Shown: positions 18,895 to 28,469, numbered from the stretch's first letter. The stretch is 64,000 bases of DNA from Gilliamella sp. WF3-4 (GCF_001690275.1 NZ_LZGW01000001.1:62001-126000); one strand, 5' to 3'. Notes: generated by a model not told the origin, from the sequence alone. Program-made: numbers and translations.

Positions 18895-19377
18895 TTAGCC
18901 TTTATCATAAGGTGAGTTATCATTATCTTGACCAAAATAATCACCTAAATGTTCTTTTGCAAGTTTGATCAGTTTCATAAATTCTTCAAACGTTAATTTG
19001 TTGACTTCAGGGCTATTCTCAGCGACGATTTTTTTCGCAACTAATTTCGCTTTTAACTGGTTGTAGCAGTCAATTAAATTAAGTGGAAGTGGTGATAGCG
19101 CTCGTTTTCCTAGCCAATATATCCCTTGTAGCGGTAAGCTTAAAGTAAATAGTACGGTTATTGCTGTTACCGCAATTTGTGCTGGCATGTAATATTGCCA
19201 AACTAGCAAACCAATAACGATTGGTGGCAAGTATTTGCTTGTAGTTTTTATGTAGTTAATGATTTTTAATTCAGGAAATGAATATGCTAATTGTTTATCT
19301 GTCGGGCAAAGCTTTATATATCGTTGACCTGCTTTAAATGTGCTTATTACATTCATATTTTTCCGATTCCTCGACAT
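18895..19377 (-). CDS. yfbV: UPF0208 membrane protein YfbV
   Basis: Inner-membrane protein of uncertain role; in E. coli linked to chromosome Ter-domain insulation. 160 aa with two membrane segments around residues 45-90 and the family signature LPLQGIYWLGKRALSPLPL. Divergent from ackA, exactly as in E. coli. Two starts are possible: ATG 19377, or ATG 19356 which has GAGGA 11 nt upstream. Confidence 0.93.
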   Translation of the reverse strand: MSRNRKNMNVISTFKAGQRYIKLCPTDKQLAYSFPELKIINYIKTTSKYLPPIVIGLLVWQYYMPAQIAVTAITVLFTLSLPLQGIYWLGKRALSPLPLNLIDCYNQLKAKLVAKKIVAENSPEVNKLTFEEFMKLIKLAKEHLGDYFGQDNDNSPYDKG

Positions 19378-19550
19378 TCACTTGTTATTATCTTAAAATA
19401 GTACCATTCAAATTGGGGACTCTCATTATTCTATCTCAAAAAGTAAGATATCAGAAGTCACCTTAGCGTAGTCACATTGATTTTAAATCATGTGCTTAGT
19501 TACCAATTTTGATTGGTATATATCTTTTTATTCAATCTATAGGAATTACT

Positions 19551-20756
19551 ATGTCATCAAGTAATAACGCTCTTGTTCTTAATTGCGGAAGCTCATCATT
19601 AAAATTTGCTATTATAAACCCTGAAAACGGTGATGAGTTTCTTTCTGGATTAGCCGAATGTTTTAACCTGCCTGATGCACGCATTAAGTGGAAACTTGAT
19701 GGTGTTAAAGGTGAAGCATCTTTAGGTGCAGGCGCTGCACATAGTGAAGCAATTAAATTTATCGTTAATAGTATCTTCCCACAAAAACCAGAATTATTAG
19801 ATAGTATTAAGTCTATTGGTCATCGAATTGTTCACGGCGGTGAAAAATATACACAATCAGTTGTGATTGATGATTCAGTATTAAAAGGTATTGAAGATGC
19901 AGCAGCTTTTGCTCCGTTACATAACCCAGCTCATTTAATCGGTATTCGTGAGGCATTTGAAGCCTTTCCACACTTAAAAAATAAAAATGTTGCTGTGTTT
20001 GATACTGCATTCCATACAACAATGCCAAAAGAAGCTTATTTATATGCTCTTCCTAATGAGCTTTATACTAAACATGGCGTTCGTCGTTATGGTGCGCACG
20101 GTACTAGCCATTATTATGTTAGCCGTGAAGCTGCAAGATTATTAAATAAACCCGTTGACCAAACGAATGTGATCACTTGTCATTTAGGTAATGGCGCATC
20201 AATTACTGCCGTTAAAAATGGTGAATGTGTTGAAACTTCAATGGGGTTAACGCCACTCGAAGGTTTAGTTATGGGTACGCGCAGCGGTGATATCGATCCT
20301 GCTATTATGTTCTTCTTACACGACAATTTAAAAATGTCAGTTGCCGATATTAACAATCTTTTAAACAAAAAATCAGGTTTATTAGGTTTGACAGGTGTAA
20401 GCAGTGACTGCCGTTATGTCACCGATAATTATGATACCAATGAAGATGCCAAAAATGCTTTAGATGTTTTTGTTCATCGTTTAGTAAAATATATCGGTGG
20501 TTATGCAATGCTTTTAGACGGTCGTTTAGATGCTATTATCTTTACTGGTGGTATCGGTGAAAACTCTGAAGAAGTTCGTCGTATGGCATTACAAAAATTA
20601 AGCATTCTTGGCTTTGAACTTGATCAAGAGCGTAATCTTGCTGCTCGTTTTGGTCAAGGTGGTACAATTACTAAAGAGGGTTCTGCAATTGCGATGGTTA
20701 TTCCAACCAATGAAGAACTTGTTATTGCTCAAGATGCTGCGCGTCTAACCGCGTAA
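19551..20756 (+). CDS. ackA: Acetate kinase
   Basis: Converts acetyl phosphate and ADP to acetate and ATP; with Pta forms the acetate overflow pathway. 401-402 aa from ATG 19551, preceded by AGGAAT; the longer frame from 19509 lacks support. Motifs: [11 protein letters not shown] at the N-terminus, [11 protein letters not shown] near residue 90, the DTAFHTTMP segment near 150, and [11 protein letters not shown] near 330. Confidence 0.98.
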   Translation: MSSSNNALVLNCGSSSLKFAIINPENGDEFLSGLAECFNLPDARIKWKLDGVKGEASLGAGAAHSEAIKFIVNSIFPQKPELLDSIKSIGHRIVHGGEKYTQSVVIDDSVLKGIEDAAAFAPLHNPAHLIGIREAFEAFPHLKNKNVAVFDTAFHTTMPKEAYLYALPNELYTKHGVRRYGAHGTSHYYVSREAARLLNKPVDQTNVITCHLGNGASITAVKNGECVETSMGLTPLEGLVMGTRSGDIDPAIMFFLHDNLKMSVADINNLLNKKSGLLGLTGVSSDCRYVTDNYDTNEDAKNALDVFVHRLVKYIGGYAMLLDGRLDAIIFTGGIGENSEEVRRMALQKLSILGFELDQERNLAARFGQGGTITKEGSAIAMVIPTNEELVIAQDAARLTA

Positions 20757-20766
20757 TAAATATTTA

Positions 20767-20794
20767 AAACCGCCTAAATGGCGGTTTGTTTTTT
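20767..20794 (+). terminator. Rho-independent terminator between ackA and pta
   Basis: Stem AAACCGCC/GGCGGTTT with a TAAAT loop, followed by GTTTTTT. It should reduce read-through into pta, so the ackA:pta ratio may be set here. Confidence 0.85.
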
Positions 20795-20822
20795 ATATAA
20801 AAAGAATTAAGAGGTAACAATT

Positions 20823-22973
20823 ATGTCTCGTACTATTATGCTCATTCCTACCGGTACCAATGTTGGATTAACGGGCGTGAGTCTTGGTGTTATTCGAGCT
20901 ATGGAGCGTCAAGGTATTAACTTAAACGTGTTCAAACCAGTAGCACAACCTAGAGCGGGTGGCGATGCGCCAGACAATACCACAACGTTAGTTAGTCATA
21001 ACACTTCAATCCCAACACTAAAACCGCTTAAAATGAGCCATGTTGAAAACCTATTAGGTTTAAATCAACAAGATGTGTTAATGGAAGAGATCGTAGCCCT
21101 TTATGCCGAAAACACGAAAGGTGCTGATGTTGTTTTGGTTGAGGGTATTGTACCCACGTCTGATTATCCTTTTGCTAATGAACTCAATAATAATATCGCT
21201 AAAACCCTTGGCGCCGAAATTATTTTTGTCGTTAATATGGGTAAAGATACACCAGAACAGCTTAGAGATCGTATTGAAATTGCGCGTTCTAACTTTGGTG
21301 GTATTAAAAACGAAAAAATCGTTGGTGTGATTGTTAATAAAGTTAATGCGCCAGTTGAAGAACAAAGCCTTGCTCGTCCTGATGTTGCTGAAATTTATCA
21401 CACTCCTAAATTTGATGATAAAAAAATCACTATCGATGATTTAAATGCACACAGCCCATTGCCAGTACTTGGATGTATTCCTTGGAATATGGATTTAAGT
21501 GCTTGTCGTTCTATTGATATTGCTAAACATTTTGACGCAAAAATTATTAATGAAGGTGATATCAAAAACCGTCGCATTAAACATATATCTTTCTGCTCAC
21601 GTAGTGTGCCTAACATTATCAGTCATCTACAACCAAATGCACTGTTAGTGACTTCTGCCGATCGTGCTGATGTATTAGTGACAATTAGTCTAGCTGCTAT
21701 GAATGGTGTGGCTATTGGTGGTGTGCTTTTAACGGGTGGTTACGAAATCGACGAAAAAATCGCAAAATTATGCCAACCTGCTTTTGATACGGGGTTACCT
21801 GTATTTACAGTTAAAACTAATACTTTCCAAACGTCGATTAATTTACAACAATTCAATTTAGAAATCCCTGTTGATGATAAAGAACGTATGGAAAACACCC
21901 AAAATTATGTGGCTGACCATATCGATGCTAAATGGGTTAAATCATTAAATGAGGTGGTAAATTCTGCACGTCGTCTGTCTCCTCCTGCATTCCGTTACCA
22001 ATTAACTGAACTTGCGCGCAATGCGAAAAAAGTAGTGGTATTACCAGAAGGTGATGAACCAAGAACAGTTAAAGCAGCCGCAATTTGTGCTGAGCGAAAT
22101 ATCGCTAAATGCGTATTAATTGGTAATCCGGACGAAGTGCGTAAAGTTGCCGCTTCTCAAGGTGTGACTTTAGGTCAAGGTGTTGAAATTGTTGATCCTG
22201 AATTAATTCGTGAAAAATATGTACCTCGTTTAGTTGAATTACGTAAAAATAAAGGTATGACAGAAGTAATTGCTCGTGAGCAATTAGCTGATAATGTAGT
22301 ACTTGGTACAATGATGCTTGAAGCAAATGAGGTTGATGGTTTAGTGTCAGGTGCTGTGCATACAACTGCTAATACCATCCGTCCACCATTACAATTAATT
22401 AAAACTGCCCCGGGTAGTTCACTTGTTTCATCAGTATTCTTTATGTTAATGCCTGATCAAGTCTATATTTATGGCGACTGCGCAATTAATCCAGATCCAA
22501 ATGCACAAGAGTTAGCCGAAATTGCGATTCAATCAGCTGATACAGCAATCGCCTTTGGTATTGAACCACGCGTTGCGATGATCTCTTACTCAACAGGTAG
22601 CTCGGGTCAAGGTGCTGATGTTGAAAAAGTGAAAGAAGCAACTCGCATTGCTCAAGAAAAACGTCCAGATCTTATGATCGATGGTCCTTTACAATATGAT
22701 GCAGCTGTAATGCCAGATGTGGCAAAATCAAAAGCGCCAAATTCACAAGTAGCAGGTAAAGCAACAGTATTTATCTTCCCTGATCTTAATACAGGTAATA
22801 CTACATATAAAGCTGTTCAACGTTCAGCCGATCTTGTTTCGATTGGTCCAATGTTACAAGGTATGCGTAAACCAGTTAATGACTTATCTCGTGGTGCATT
22901 AGTTGATGATATTGTTTACACTATTGCTTTAACAGCGATTCAATCAGCTCAAGAACAAAATGCGACAAAATAA
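20823..22973 (+). CDS. pta: Phosphate acetyltransferase (long, enterobacterial type)
   Basis: Interconverts acetyl-CoA and acetyl phosphate. 716 aa, the long class: N-terminal P-loop-like domain ([14 protein letters not shown], residues 8-21), a central DRTGG domain (about 220-330), and the catalytic PTA_PTB domain from about 390 ([34 protein letters not shown] near 595). RBS AGAGG lies 8 nt upstream. Follows ackA across a terminator. Confidence 0.98.
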   Translation: MSRTIMLIPTGTNVGLTGVSLGVIRAMERQGINLNVFKPVAQPRAGGDAPDNTTTLVSHNTSIPTLKPLKMSHVENLLGLNQQDVLMEEIVALYAENTKGADVVLVEGIVPTSDYPFANELNNNIAKTLGAEIIFVVNMGKDTPEQLRDRIEIARSNFGGIKNEKIVGVIVNKVNAPVEEQSLARPDVAEIYHTPKFDDKKITIDDLNAHSPLPVLGCIPWNMDLSACRSIDIAKHFDAKIINEGDIKNRRIKHISFCSRSVPNIISHLQPNALLVTSADRADVLVTISLAAMNGVAIGGVLLTGGYEIDEKIAKLCQPAFDTGLPVFTVKTNTFQTSINLQQFNLEIPVDDKERMENTQNYVADHIDAKWVKSLNEVVNSARRLSPPAFRYQLTELARNAKKVVVLPEGDEPRTVKAAAICAERNIAKCVLIGNPDEVRKVAASQGVTLGQGVEIVDPELIREKYVPRLVELRKNKGMTEVIAREQLADNVVLGTMMLEANEVDGLVSGAVHTTANTIRPPLQLIKTAPGSSLVSSVFFMLMPDQVYIYGDCAINPDPNAQELAEIAIQSADTAIAFGIEPRVAMISYSTGSSGQGADVEKVKEATRIAQEKRPDLMIDGPLQYDAAVMPDVAKSKAPNSQVAGKATVFIFPDLNTGNTTYKAVQRSADLVSIGPMLQGMRKPVNDLSRGALVDDIVYTIALTAIQSAQEQNATK

Positions 22974-23001
22974 GTTTAGCAAAACGTTCTAACTATAGAT
23001 A

Positions 23002-23028
23002 AAAGGTGATGTAATATCACCTTTTTTA
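23002..23028 (+). terminator. Rho-independent terminator after pta
   Basis: Stem AAAGGTGAT/ATCACCTTT, short loop, then TTTTTT, 28 nt past the pta stop. Confidence 0.88.
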
Positions 23029-23196
23029 ATTAAATTTAGTCAAGTAATGAGCTTTAACAGCTTGAGTTATAACGATTTAGTTTTAAAGTATTTTGTTCTA
23101 GAAATTTGAGACAAAGTCTTCAAAAACTTATTTTAAGTCAAGTTGATGCATTCAAAGTTGATAAAAACAATAAATAATAAAAATTTATAAATGATT

Positions 23197-23664
23197 TTAT
23201 CCCTTCATGTTGGTTTTTAATAGTGTTAATAACATTTCCATAAATTGTTCTTTATCACCTTGTAATGTTGAAAAAAAATCTTTATCTATTTGTTCAACCA
23301 AAGGTACAGTTTCATTTGCTTTATTCAATCCTTTTTGTGTTAATTGAATGGATTTTGCTCGACTATCTTTAATTGAGCAAGAGCGTTTTATATAATCTTT
23401 TTTTTCTAAATTCTCTAATATTTGGGAAATTGTCATCACATCGATATTTGTTTTATTTGATAAAATAACTTGTGTTATTTCGTCTGGTTGCTGTGATAGA
23501 TAAGCAAGCGTTGCAAGCACTATAAATTGAGGATGAGTGATAGACTGTTTTTTCAAGCAATTTTTGATATTCGTATGCCAGGACGAATAAGTTTTCATAA
23601 AAATAAAACCAATAGATTCAGAATCAGTTTGGAATTGAGTCAAAAACTTATTGTCCTTTGTCAT
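23197..23664 (-). CDS. MarR-family transcriptional regulator
   Basis: 155 aa winged-helix DNA-binding protein. Pattern ITHPQFIVLATLAYLSQQPDEITQVILSNKTNIDVMTISQILENLEKKDYIKRSCSIKDSRAKSIQLTQKG is the MarR wHTH with the DxRxxxxxLT wing (DSRAKSIQLT). It lies 3 nt downstream of the SRPBCC gene, so the pair is an operon, and likely autoregulates from the 24100-24370 gap. Ligand unknown. Confidence 0.88.
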   Translation of the reverse strand: MTKDNKFLTQFQTDSESIGFIFMKTYSSWHTNIKNCLKKQSITHPQFIVLATLAYLSQQPDEITQVILSNKTNIDVMTISQILENLEKKDYIKRSCSIKDSRAKSIQLTQKGLNKANETVPLVEQIDKDFFSTLQGDKEQFMEMLLTLLKTNMKG

Positions 23665-23667
23665 AAT

Positions 23668-24099
23668 TTACCCTTCAACTAAGCCATTTAATTTGTAAGT
23701 TTTATCTATAATATCATCTGAAATCTGTTTTATAAAATCATAGGATGCTTTAGTATCCATTTTTGGATCCGGTTTTAGAGAAATTTCTGATTTTAATGCA
23801 TATTGATTACGCGATATTTCAATAATTTGATGTGAGAAAAACAGTAAACCTATTTCAGGCATATCAAATTGTTCTGTAAATTCTTGCTCATCAATAATCT
23901 TTGATAAAGTCACTTCCATTTCCGGTATATTTTGTAATTTGAAAATACCTTTAGACCCTGTTTTTAAGTCGCCAAATATACGAAAGTCTTCAAGATCAGT
24001 TTCCCATAATTTTCTTAAATTAAGATCAGTATAGTATTGCCAAATTTGAGTTGGTTTAGCTTTGGTTGGTAATATGAAAGAAATTGAAATGGTATTCAT
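23668..24099 (-). CDS. SRPBCC-family (START/polyketide cyclase-like) protein
   Basis: 143 aa, cytosolic. The N-terminus (SISFILPTKAKPTQIWQYYTDLNLRKLWETDLE) is the START-fold opening strand and helix, with GSKGIFKL in the middle and a long C-terminal helix. These proteins bind small hydrophobic ligands. Pairing with a MarR regulator suggests response to an aromatic or lipophilic compound; inference only. Confidence 0.75.
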   Translation of the reverse strand: MNTISISFILPTKAKPTQIWQYYTDLNLRKLWETDLEDFRIFGDLKTGSKGIFKLQNIPEMEVTLSKIIDEQEFTEQFDMPEIGLLFFSHQIIEISRNQYALKSEISLKPDPKMDTKASYDFIKQISDDIIDKTYKLNGLVEG

Positions 24100-24370
24100 A
24101 GTGTCTCCTTTTAATAAGTTATCTTGTCATAAGTTTGCTTATTATAAGTTTACTTATTAATTAAGTAAAGAAAATTCAAGTTTTTGATTTGTTGACTTAT
24201 TACAAGGTTAATTTGATGACTAGATATTGGACTTTGTAATAAGATGATTTCAAAATTATTAATAATATAAAATATTTATAATTGTTTTTAATTAATACTC
24301 TCAATTTAATTGGTAAATGGTACAATATCAGCCTAATTTTGTATTAGTTCATAGTTTAGGAATAAAATTG

Positions 24371-25954
24371 ATGAAAAAAGACATCCACCAGCAGCGTATT
24401 TTAATTCTTGATTTTGGTTCGCAAGTTACCCAATTAATTGCTCGCAGAATTCGTGAAATTGGTGTGTATTGTGAACTTTGTCCATGGGATGTGTCAGAAG
24501 AAAAAATTAAAAAATTCAATCCTAAAGGTATCATTTTATCCGGTGGACCAGAAAGCACTACCGAGCAAAATAGCCCACGAGCACCTGAATATGTTTTTAA
24601 TGCTGGCGTACCTGTACTTGGGATCTGTTATGGTATGCAAACGATGGCAATTCAAGTAGGGCAGGGGGGGCAAGTTACCGCTTCTAATCAGCGTGAATTT
24701 GGTTATGCAAAAGTTGATCTTGTTGCAAAATCTAAATTAACTGAAGGCATTTTAGATAGTATAAGCGATGCGGGTACTGAGCAACTTGATGTTTGGATGA
24801 GTCATGGTGATAAAGTCACATCATTACCCGATACTTTTACCTTAATCGGTCAAACAGAAACTTGCCCATATGCGATTATGGCAAATGATGAAAAACAGTT
24901 TTATGGTGTACAATTCCATCCAGAAGTCACTCATACAGTGAAAGGCTTTGAACTATTGCAACGTTTTGTAATTGATATTTGCCATTGTGAAAAATTATGG
25001 ACACCATCTTCAATTATTACCGATGCGGTAGAGCGTATAAAAGAGAAAGTTGGCAAAGATAAAGTACTACTAGGCTTATCTGGCGGTGTTGATTCATCCG
25101 TTACTGCGTTATTATTACACCAAGCAATAGGTGATCAGTTAACGTGTGTTTTTGTTGATCATGGTTTATTACGTTTAAATGAAGCACAACAAGTAATGGA
25201 CATGTTTGGCGATAAATTTGGTTTGAATATTATCGCGGTTAATGCTGAAGATCGTTTTATGACTGCATTAAAAGGCGAAGTCGATCCTGAAGCTAAACGT
25301 AAAATTATTGGCCGCGAATTTGTTGCTGTATTTGATGAAGAAGCAGCAAAATTAAAAGATGTAAAATGGCTGGCTCAAGGTACAATCTATCCTGATGTTA
25401 TTGAATCCGCTGCTGCAGATACAGGTAAAGCACATGTGATCAAATCACACCATAATGTTGGTGGCTTACCTGAAGATATGAAAATGGGCTTAGTTGAACC
25501 CCTACGAGAATTATTTAAAGATGAAGTACGTAAAGTGGGCTTAGAACTGGGCTTGCCTTATGATATGCTTTATCGCCACCCATTCCCAGGCCCAGGTCTT
25601 GGCGTTCGCGTGCTTGGTGAAGTTAAAAAAGAGTATTGTGACTTATTACGCAAGGCCGATGCTATCTTTATCGAAGAGCTTTACAAAGCTGAGTTATATC
25701 ACAAAGTAAGCCAAGCTTTTACCGTATTTCTACCGGTACGCTCTGTTGGTGTAATGGGCGATGGGCGTAAATATGACTGGGTTGTTTCACTGCGAGCTGT
25801 TGAAACTATCGACTTTATGACAGCGCATTGGGCTCATTTACCTTATGACTTCTTAGGGCGCGTATCAAACCGTATTATCAACGAAGTCAACGGCATATCG
25901 CGTGTTGTATATGATATAAGTGGAAAGCCTCCTGCGACGATAGAGTGGGAGTAA
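24371..25954 (+). CDS. guaA: GMP synthase (glutamine-hydrolysing)
   Basis: Last step of GMP synthesis: XMP + Gln + ATP to GMP. 527 aa from ATG 24371 (AGGAAT upstream; the frame extends to 24317 but that part is non-homologous). GATase domain first: GGPEST, catalytic Cys in GICYGMQ near residue 85, and FHPEVTHT with His/Glu near 180. ATP pyrophosphatase P-loop LSGGVDSSV near 236, and the C-terminal dimerisation domain ending PPATIEWE. guaB is not adjacent. The 3' end of guaA is a known genomic-island target, see the integrase remnant downstream. Confidence 0.98.
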   Translation: MKKDIHQQRILILDFGSQVTQLIARRIREIGVYCELCPWDVSEEKIKKFNPKGIILSGGPESTTEQNSPRAPEYVFNAGVPVLGICYGMQTMAIQVGQGGQVTASNQREFGYAKVDLVAKSKLTEGILDSISDAGTEQLDVWMSHGDKVTSLPDTFTLIGQTETCPYAIMANDEKQFYGVQFHPEVTHTVKGFELLQRFVIDICHCEKLWTPSSIITDAVERIKEKVGKDKVLLGLSGGVDSSVTALLLHQAIGDQLTCVFVDHGLLRLNEAQQVMDMFGDKFGLNIIAVNAEDRFMTALKGEVDPEAKRKIIGREFVAVFDEEAAKLKDVKWLAQGTIYPDVIESAAADTGKAHVIKSHHNVGGLPEDMKMGLVEPLRELFKDEVRKVGLELGLPYDMLYRHPFPGPGLGVRVLGEVKKEYCDLLRKADAIFIEELYKAELYHKVSQAFTVFLPVRSVGVMGDGRKYDWVVSLRAVETIDFMTAHWAHLPYDFLGRVSNRIINEVNGISRVVYDISGKPPATIEWE

Positions 25955-26001
25955 TCGCAATCCGTCTTATAGGATCTCATATAAGCTTTTGTATCACAAC
26001 T

Positions 26002-26025
26002 AAGCCTTGAAAAACAAGGCTTTTT
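26002..26025 (+). terminator. Rho-independent terminator after guaA
   Basis: Stem AAGCCTT/AAGGCTT with a 6-nt A-rich loop and TTTTT after it. Confidence 0.85.
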
Positions 26026-26117
26026 AATCTCTATTAGTCTCACCTCGTCTCATTTAAGCTTATCTTTTTTGACGGTAATGTTGATAGTATTAACGTTTTG
26101 ATATAAAACATCTTATC

Positions 26118-26730
26118 AAAAGTACCGACAATGCTGATGGTATCGAAGTGTTTTATGTTAACAGAAACAAAGCTAAAATGAATAAAATCCAAAGATAAGT
26201 AGTATTAAATTCCAGATCCTGACTTATTTGTATGTTGCAGTATTAAAAAACGGCGACAATAGCATTTCGTTATGATTATCGAATTAACGAAAGAAGAGAA
26301 ATAATAACGTTTGGAAAACAGGGTGAAATTTTACTATCTGAAGCTATAGATAAATTACTAGAAACTAAAAAATATTGGCTAATAATATTTCTCTACGAGG
26401 GAAAAGCAGCTTAGAAAACATTCATTGAATAATGACGTGTTTGGTTATTGACTAGAACGTTGGTTTGCGGATGTTGATTATGCAGATAGAACGCGTGATG
26501 TTACTAGCGAGATAATTAATAGAGATGTTGCACAAAAATTCGAAAAGTTATTATTGTCGAAAATAACGCCTGATGTATTACGGTAATATCGTGAGAAGTT
26601 AAAAGCAAGAGCACCAGTTACGACAGTGAGAACGCATGTATTGGTACGTTTTTTTACATAAGTAAAAGCTCAAGGTACTAATTATAAAAATCCCTCCGAT
26701 CATGTGAAAAGGGCGTCAATAGCTACTTTT
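26118..26730 (+). pseudogene. Degenerate P4-type tyrosine integrase
   Basis: Broken reading frames still spell a P4-family integrase arm-binding and core N-terminal region: KSTDNADGIEVFYVNRN, then FRYDYRINERREIITFGKQG and LSEAIDKLLETKK, then WFADVDYADRTRDVTSEIIN, RDVAQKFEKLLLSKITPDVL and KARAPVTTVRTHVLVRFFT. Several stops and frame changes interrupt it and the catalytic C-terminal half is gone. It sits 164 nt after guaA, a classical island integration site, so an older island once entered here and was lost. Unrelated to the intact integrase of the tRNA-Cys prophage. Confidence 0.85.
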
Positions 26731-27022
26731 TTGCTGTACTATTTTAGGTGGTAGTTACACTGCTTAAAGTTATTTGATAACATAAGGAATATTTTGTAAT
26801 TTTTATTATTTATATCATTGTTATAAGGCTGTAATTATTATTAATTAACTTTGAAGATTATTTTATTTAAATATATTGAACCACTAAATTTTTTGCCACG
26901 AATAATTAGGTTATAAAAAAATAAGTTAAAAACAACGTGATTGCTGTAATTATAATCTATTTAATCTTGACGATTATTCAAGGCAGTGCTACTATTTACA
27001 GCCTATTCAGACAGACCACTAA

Positions 27023-27096
27023 GGCGCGTTGGCAGAGTGGCCATGCTGCGGATTGCAAATCCGTCTACCTCGGTTCGACTCCGGGACGCGCCTCCA
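27023..27096 (+). tRNA. tRNA-Cys (anticodon GCA)
   Basis: 74 nt including encoded CCA. Acceptor stem GGCGCGT/ACGCGCC pairs fully; T-arm CTCGG-TTCGACT-CCGGG; anticodon stem CGGAT/ATCCG with GCA at 27055-27057. Closely matches E. coli tRNA-Cys. Its 3' 47 nt from position 27050 are supplied by the prophage att core, so the gene was restored on integration. Confidence 0.97.
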
Positions 27097-27097
27097 T
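27050..27097 (+). repeat. attL core (48 bp)
   Basis: Identical base for base to 59014-59061, from GGATTGCAAATCC in the anticodon arm to the T after the tRNA CCA. Flanking bases differ (C versus A on the left, A versus T on the right), which fixes the limits. Confidence 0.95.
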
Positions 27098-27144
27098 AAA
27101 AATCAACAACTTACCTAACAACTTCTGAAGTGAATGATAACAAG

Positions 27145-27162
27145 TGGCGGTAAAATGGCGGT
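27145..27162 (+). promoter_or_regulatory. Putative integrase arm-type site (attL side)
   Basis: TGGCGGTAAAATGGCGGT, a direct repeat of TGGCGGT spaced by AAAA, 48 nt inside the phage from the core. The same 18 nt occur inside the other end at 58904-58921. Paired repeats flanking the core on both phage arms are what arm-type integrase binding sites look like. Confidence 0.75.
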
Positions 27163-27215
27163 GCAATTTTTTTATAATCGTATATAATCCATTCCTACAT
27201 ATTCAAAATAAATTG

Positions 27216-27244
27216 TTGACATAGATATGCTCTTTCGATAGATT
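27216..27244 (+). promoter_or_regulatory. Sigma70 promoter of C4 unit 1
   Basis: -35 TTGACA, 17-nt spacer, -10 TAGATT. The 35 nt from the -35 box onward are identical to the promoter at 27961. Drives the leader, C4 RNA and the 65-aa gene at 27485. Confidence 0.85.
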
Positions 27245-27250
27245 AGCTTT

Positions 27251-27328
27251 GTGCTAGCAAAATCTAGTGCCAAGATTGACCTCTTGAGACTCACAAAGGG
27301 CATAACCGCTCTGCGCGGTATTTTTATG
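27251..27328 (+). ncRNA. Structured leader of C4 unit 1: stem plus terminator-like hairpin
   Basis: Stem around CTAGCAAAATCTAG (27251-27270), then a target segment CACAAAG (27292-27298) and hairpin ACCGC/GCGGT (27305-27319) followed by ATTTTTATG. The first stem varies by compensatory change between copies (C-G to U-A; G-U, A-U, G-C). The second hairpin with its T-run looks like a conditional terminator, as in P4 and P1 immunity leaders. Confidence 0.7.
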
Positions 27329-27352
27329 TGCGCTTAGTCATACCTATTCTAC

Positions 27353-27427
27353 GGCGGGCTGAGCAAGGGCTTCGAAAGAAGCGCCGTTTTCTTTGTGGGC
27401 GGTAAGGTCAACCTTGTTCAGTTCACC
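27353..27427 (+). ncRNA. C4-type antisense RNA, copy 1
   Basis: 75 nt. Outer stem formed by GGCTGAGCAAGG near the start and CCTTGTTCAGTT near the end; inner hairpin GCTTC-GAAA-GAAGC with a GNRA loop; exposed CTTTGTGGGCGG (27391-27402). CTTTGTG is complementary to the upstream leader (27292-27298) and, with one G-U pair, to 27469-27475 overlapping the Shine-Dalgarno of the gene at 27485. Size and layout match the C4 RNA of phages P1/P7 (about 77 nt) and the P4 CI RNA. Confidence 0.8.
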
Positions 27428-27484
27428 ACCAATAATTGACCTTGTTGGGGTGTTTGCTTAATTTATTACGCAAAGGTAAATACT

Positions 27485-27682
27485 ATGAAAAACTTTAACC
27501 AACTTACACAAGTTGACACATCAGAAAACGTTATTATCAACTTAAATACTTACGCAAAAATCGAACAAGCCGAAACAATCGCCCGTAATTGCATCAACTC
27601 ACATTCAAATCCAACCGATTTTATGATTATCATCTGCTGTATTGCTGATTTGCTGCATTCTGTGATTGAAAAATCTGAATAA
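27485..27682 (+). CDS. C4-regulated small phage protein (LEQA family, copy 1)
   Basis: 65 aa, not recognised in any named family. Pattern (K/L)EQAETIARNCINSHSNPTDFMIIICCIADLL; helical, with three Cys. AAAGG lies 8 nt before the ATG and is the predicted C4 target. Differs from the gene at 50334-50531 at only about ten residues. In P1, P7 and P4 the gene behind such an RNA is an antirepressor or early lytic function; this product is too small to assign. Confidence 0.8.
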   Translation: MKNFNQLTQVDTSENVIINLNTYAKIEQAETIARNCINSHSNPTDFMIIICCIADLLHSVIEKSE

Positions 27683-27687
27683 AATTA

Positions 27688-27763
27688 GGTGGGCTAAGTG
27701 AGGGAGCCGAAAGGCTAGCCGTGTTCCTTGTAGAGCGGTACTGCGAGCCTTGCTTAGTTCACC
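27688..27763 (+). ncRNA. C4-type antisense RNA, copy 2 (without its own gene)
   Basis: 76 nt starting 6 nt after the previous gene. Outer stem of 16 pairs: GGTGGGCTAAGTGAGG with CCTTGCTTAGTTCACC. Inner hairpin GAGCC-GAAA-GGCTA, exposed TTCCTTGTAGAGCGGTAC. The exposed loop is identical to that of copy 3. No SD or start follows; it could act in trans on the gene at 28239 or be a duplication relic. Confidence 0.75.
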
Positions 27764-27791
27764 GCCAAATCTTAGCAAATTTGGACTAACA

Positions 27792-27964
27792 CAGTAAAAT
27801 TTCAGTTACAATAATTTATAACAATTTGATATTAAATAAATATTATATTTTATTAGCTTTGTGATATTAGTTCCAACATCACCAAAAATAAAAATATTAT
27901 TATTTATCATTATATTAAATATTTACCACGATCTTTTTATAAGTTAAAAACTGAAAAATGTTGA
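27792..27964 (+). repeat. About 170-bp direct repeat, copy A
   Basis: Very AT-rich, from AATTTCAGTTACAATAATTT to AAAACTGAAAAATG before the unit 2 promoter. A second copy of about 85% identity by eye is at 28670-28845. Shows that the C4 unit was duplicated in tandem. Confidence 0.85.
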
Positions 27965-27989
27965 CATAGATATGCTCTTTCGATAGATT
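27961..27989 (+). promoter_or_regulatory. Sigma70 promoter of C4 unit 2
   Basis: TTGACA, 17-nt spacer, TAGATT; duplicate of the 27216 promoter. A-rich sequence directly upstream could act as an UP element. Confidence 0.85.
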
Positions 27990-27995
27990 AGCTAT

Positions 27996-28073
27996 GTACT
28001 AGCAAATTCTAGTGCCAAGTTTAGCAGCTTGCAATTCTATAAGGAGCATAACCGCTCAATGCGGTATTTTTAT
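27996..28073 (+). ncRNA. Structured leader of C4 unit 2
   Basis: Stem around CTAGCAAATTCTAG (27996-28015), target CTATAAGGA (28037-28045) complementary to the C4 loop, hairpin ACCGC/GCGGT (28051-28065) and ATTTTTATG. Same parts and order as unit 1. Confidence 0.7.
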
Positions 28074-28102
28074 GCTTAAAGCCTAGTTACGCCATTTTCA
28101 AT

Positions 28103-28177
28103 GGTGAGCTAAGTGAGGGAGCCAAAGGCTCGCCGTGTTCCTTGTAGAGCGGTACTGCTAACCTTGCTTAGTTCACC
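28103..28177 (+). ncRNA. C4-type antisense RNA, copy 3
   Basis: 75 nt. Outer stem GGTGAGCTAAGTGAGG with ACCTTGCTTAGTTCACC; inner GAGCC-AAA-GGCTC. Exposed TTCCTTGT (28138-28145) is complementary over 8 nt to ACAAGGAA at 28225-28232, the Shine-Dalgarno of the next gene, and over 9 nt (one G-U) to the leader at 28037-28045. Confidence 0.8.
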
Positions 28178-28238
28178 GCCAAATTTTAGCAGGTTTGGGG
28201 TGATTAATTATAATTAATCAATCAACAAGGAAATAAGC

Positions 28239-28437
28239 ATGAAAAAGAATGTTCCCCCAACAAAAGTTTAACTCTATTGAAACATCAGAAATAAGTATTG
28301 ATGGTTATTGCAAATTAGAGCAAGCCAAATTAATTACCCGCCTAACTCTTGATTCAAATTTAAATAAAAATGACACGCTATGCGCTATAACTTGTGTTCA
28401 TGATTTATTGCGTGAAACAATTAATCACGTTCAATAA
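28239..28437 (+). CDS. C4-regulated small phage protein (LEQA family, diverged; apparent frameshift)
   Basis: The SD-supported ATG at 28239 (AAGGAA 6-7 nt upstream) reads MKKNVPPTKV and stops. The homologous body is in the +1 frame from ATG 28249: QQKFNSIETSE...YCKLEQAKLITRLTLDSNLNKNDTLCAITCVHDLL. Removing one C from the run of five at 28254-28258 joins the two into MKKNVPQQKFNSIETSE, which lines up with the N-terminus of the paralogue. Either a sequencing error, a true mutation, or a slippage-controlled gene. Function unknown. Confidence 0.65.
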
Positions 28438-28469
28438 AAGATATTTATGACTGAGCAATTTATAATTGT

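Noticed and set aside
24100-24370. Purine riboswitch upstream of guaA
   Set aside because: No conserved purine-aptamer stems or loops could be made out; the sequence is simple AT-rich DNA.
26937-27128. 63-codon frame across the tRNA-Cys
   Set aside because: Overlaps a clear tRNA gene and has no SD or homologous product.
27290-27411. Open frame through the leader of C4 unit 1 (SARYFYVRL...), like proteins annotated as Icd-like/Ash
   Set aside because: The same frame stops right after the hairpin in the other two leaders (TAT GCT TAA, TAT GCC TAA). Conservation follows RNA pairing, not codons.
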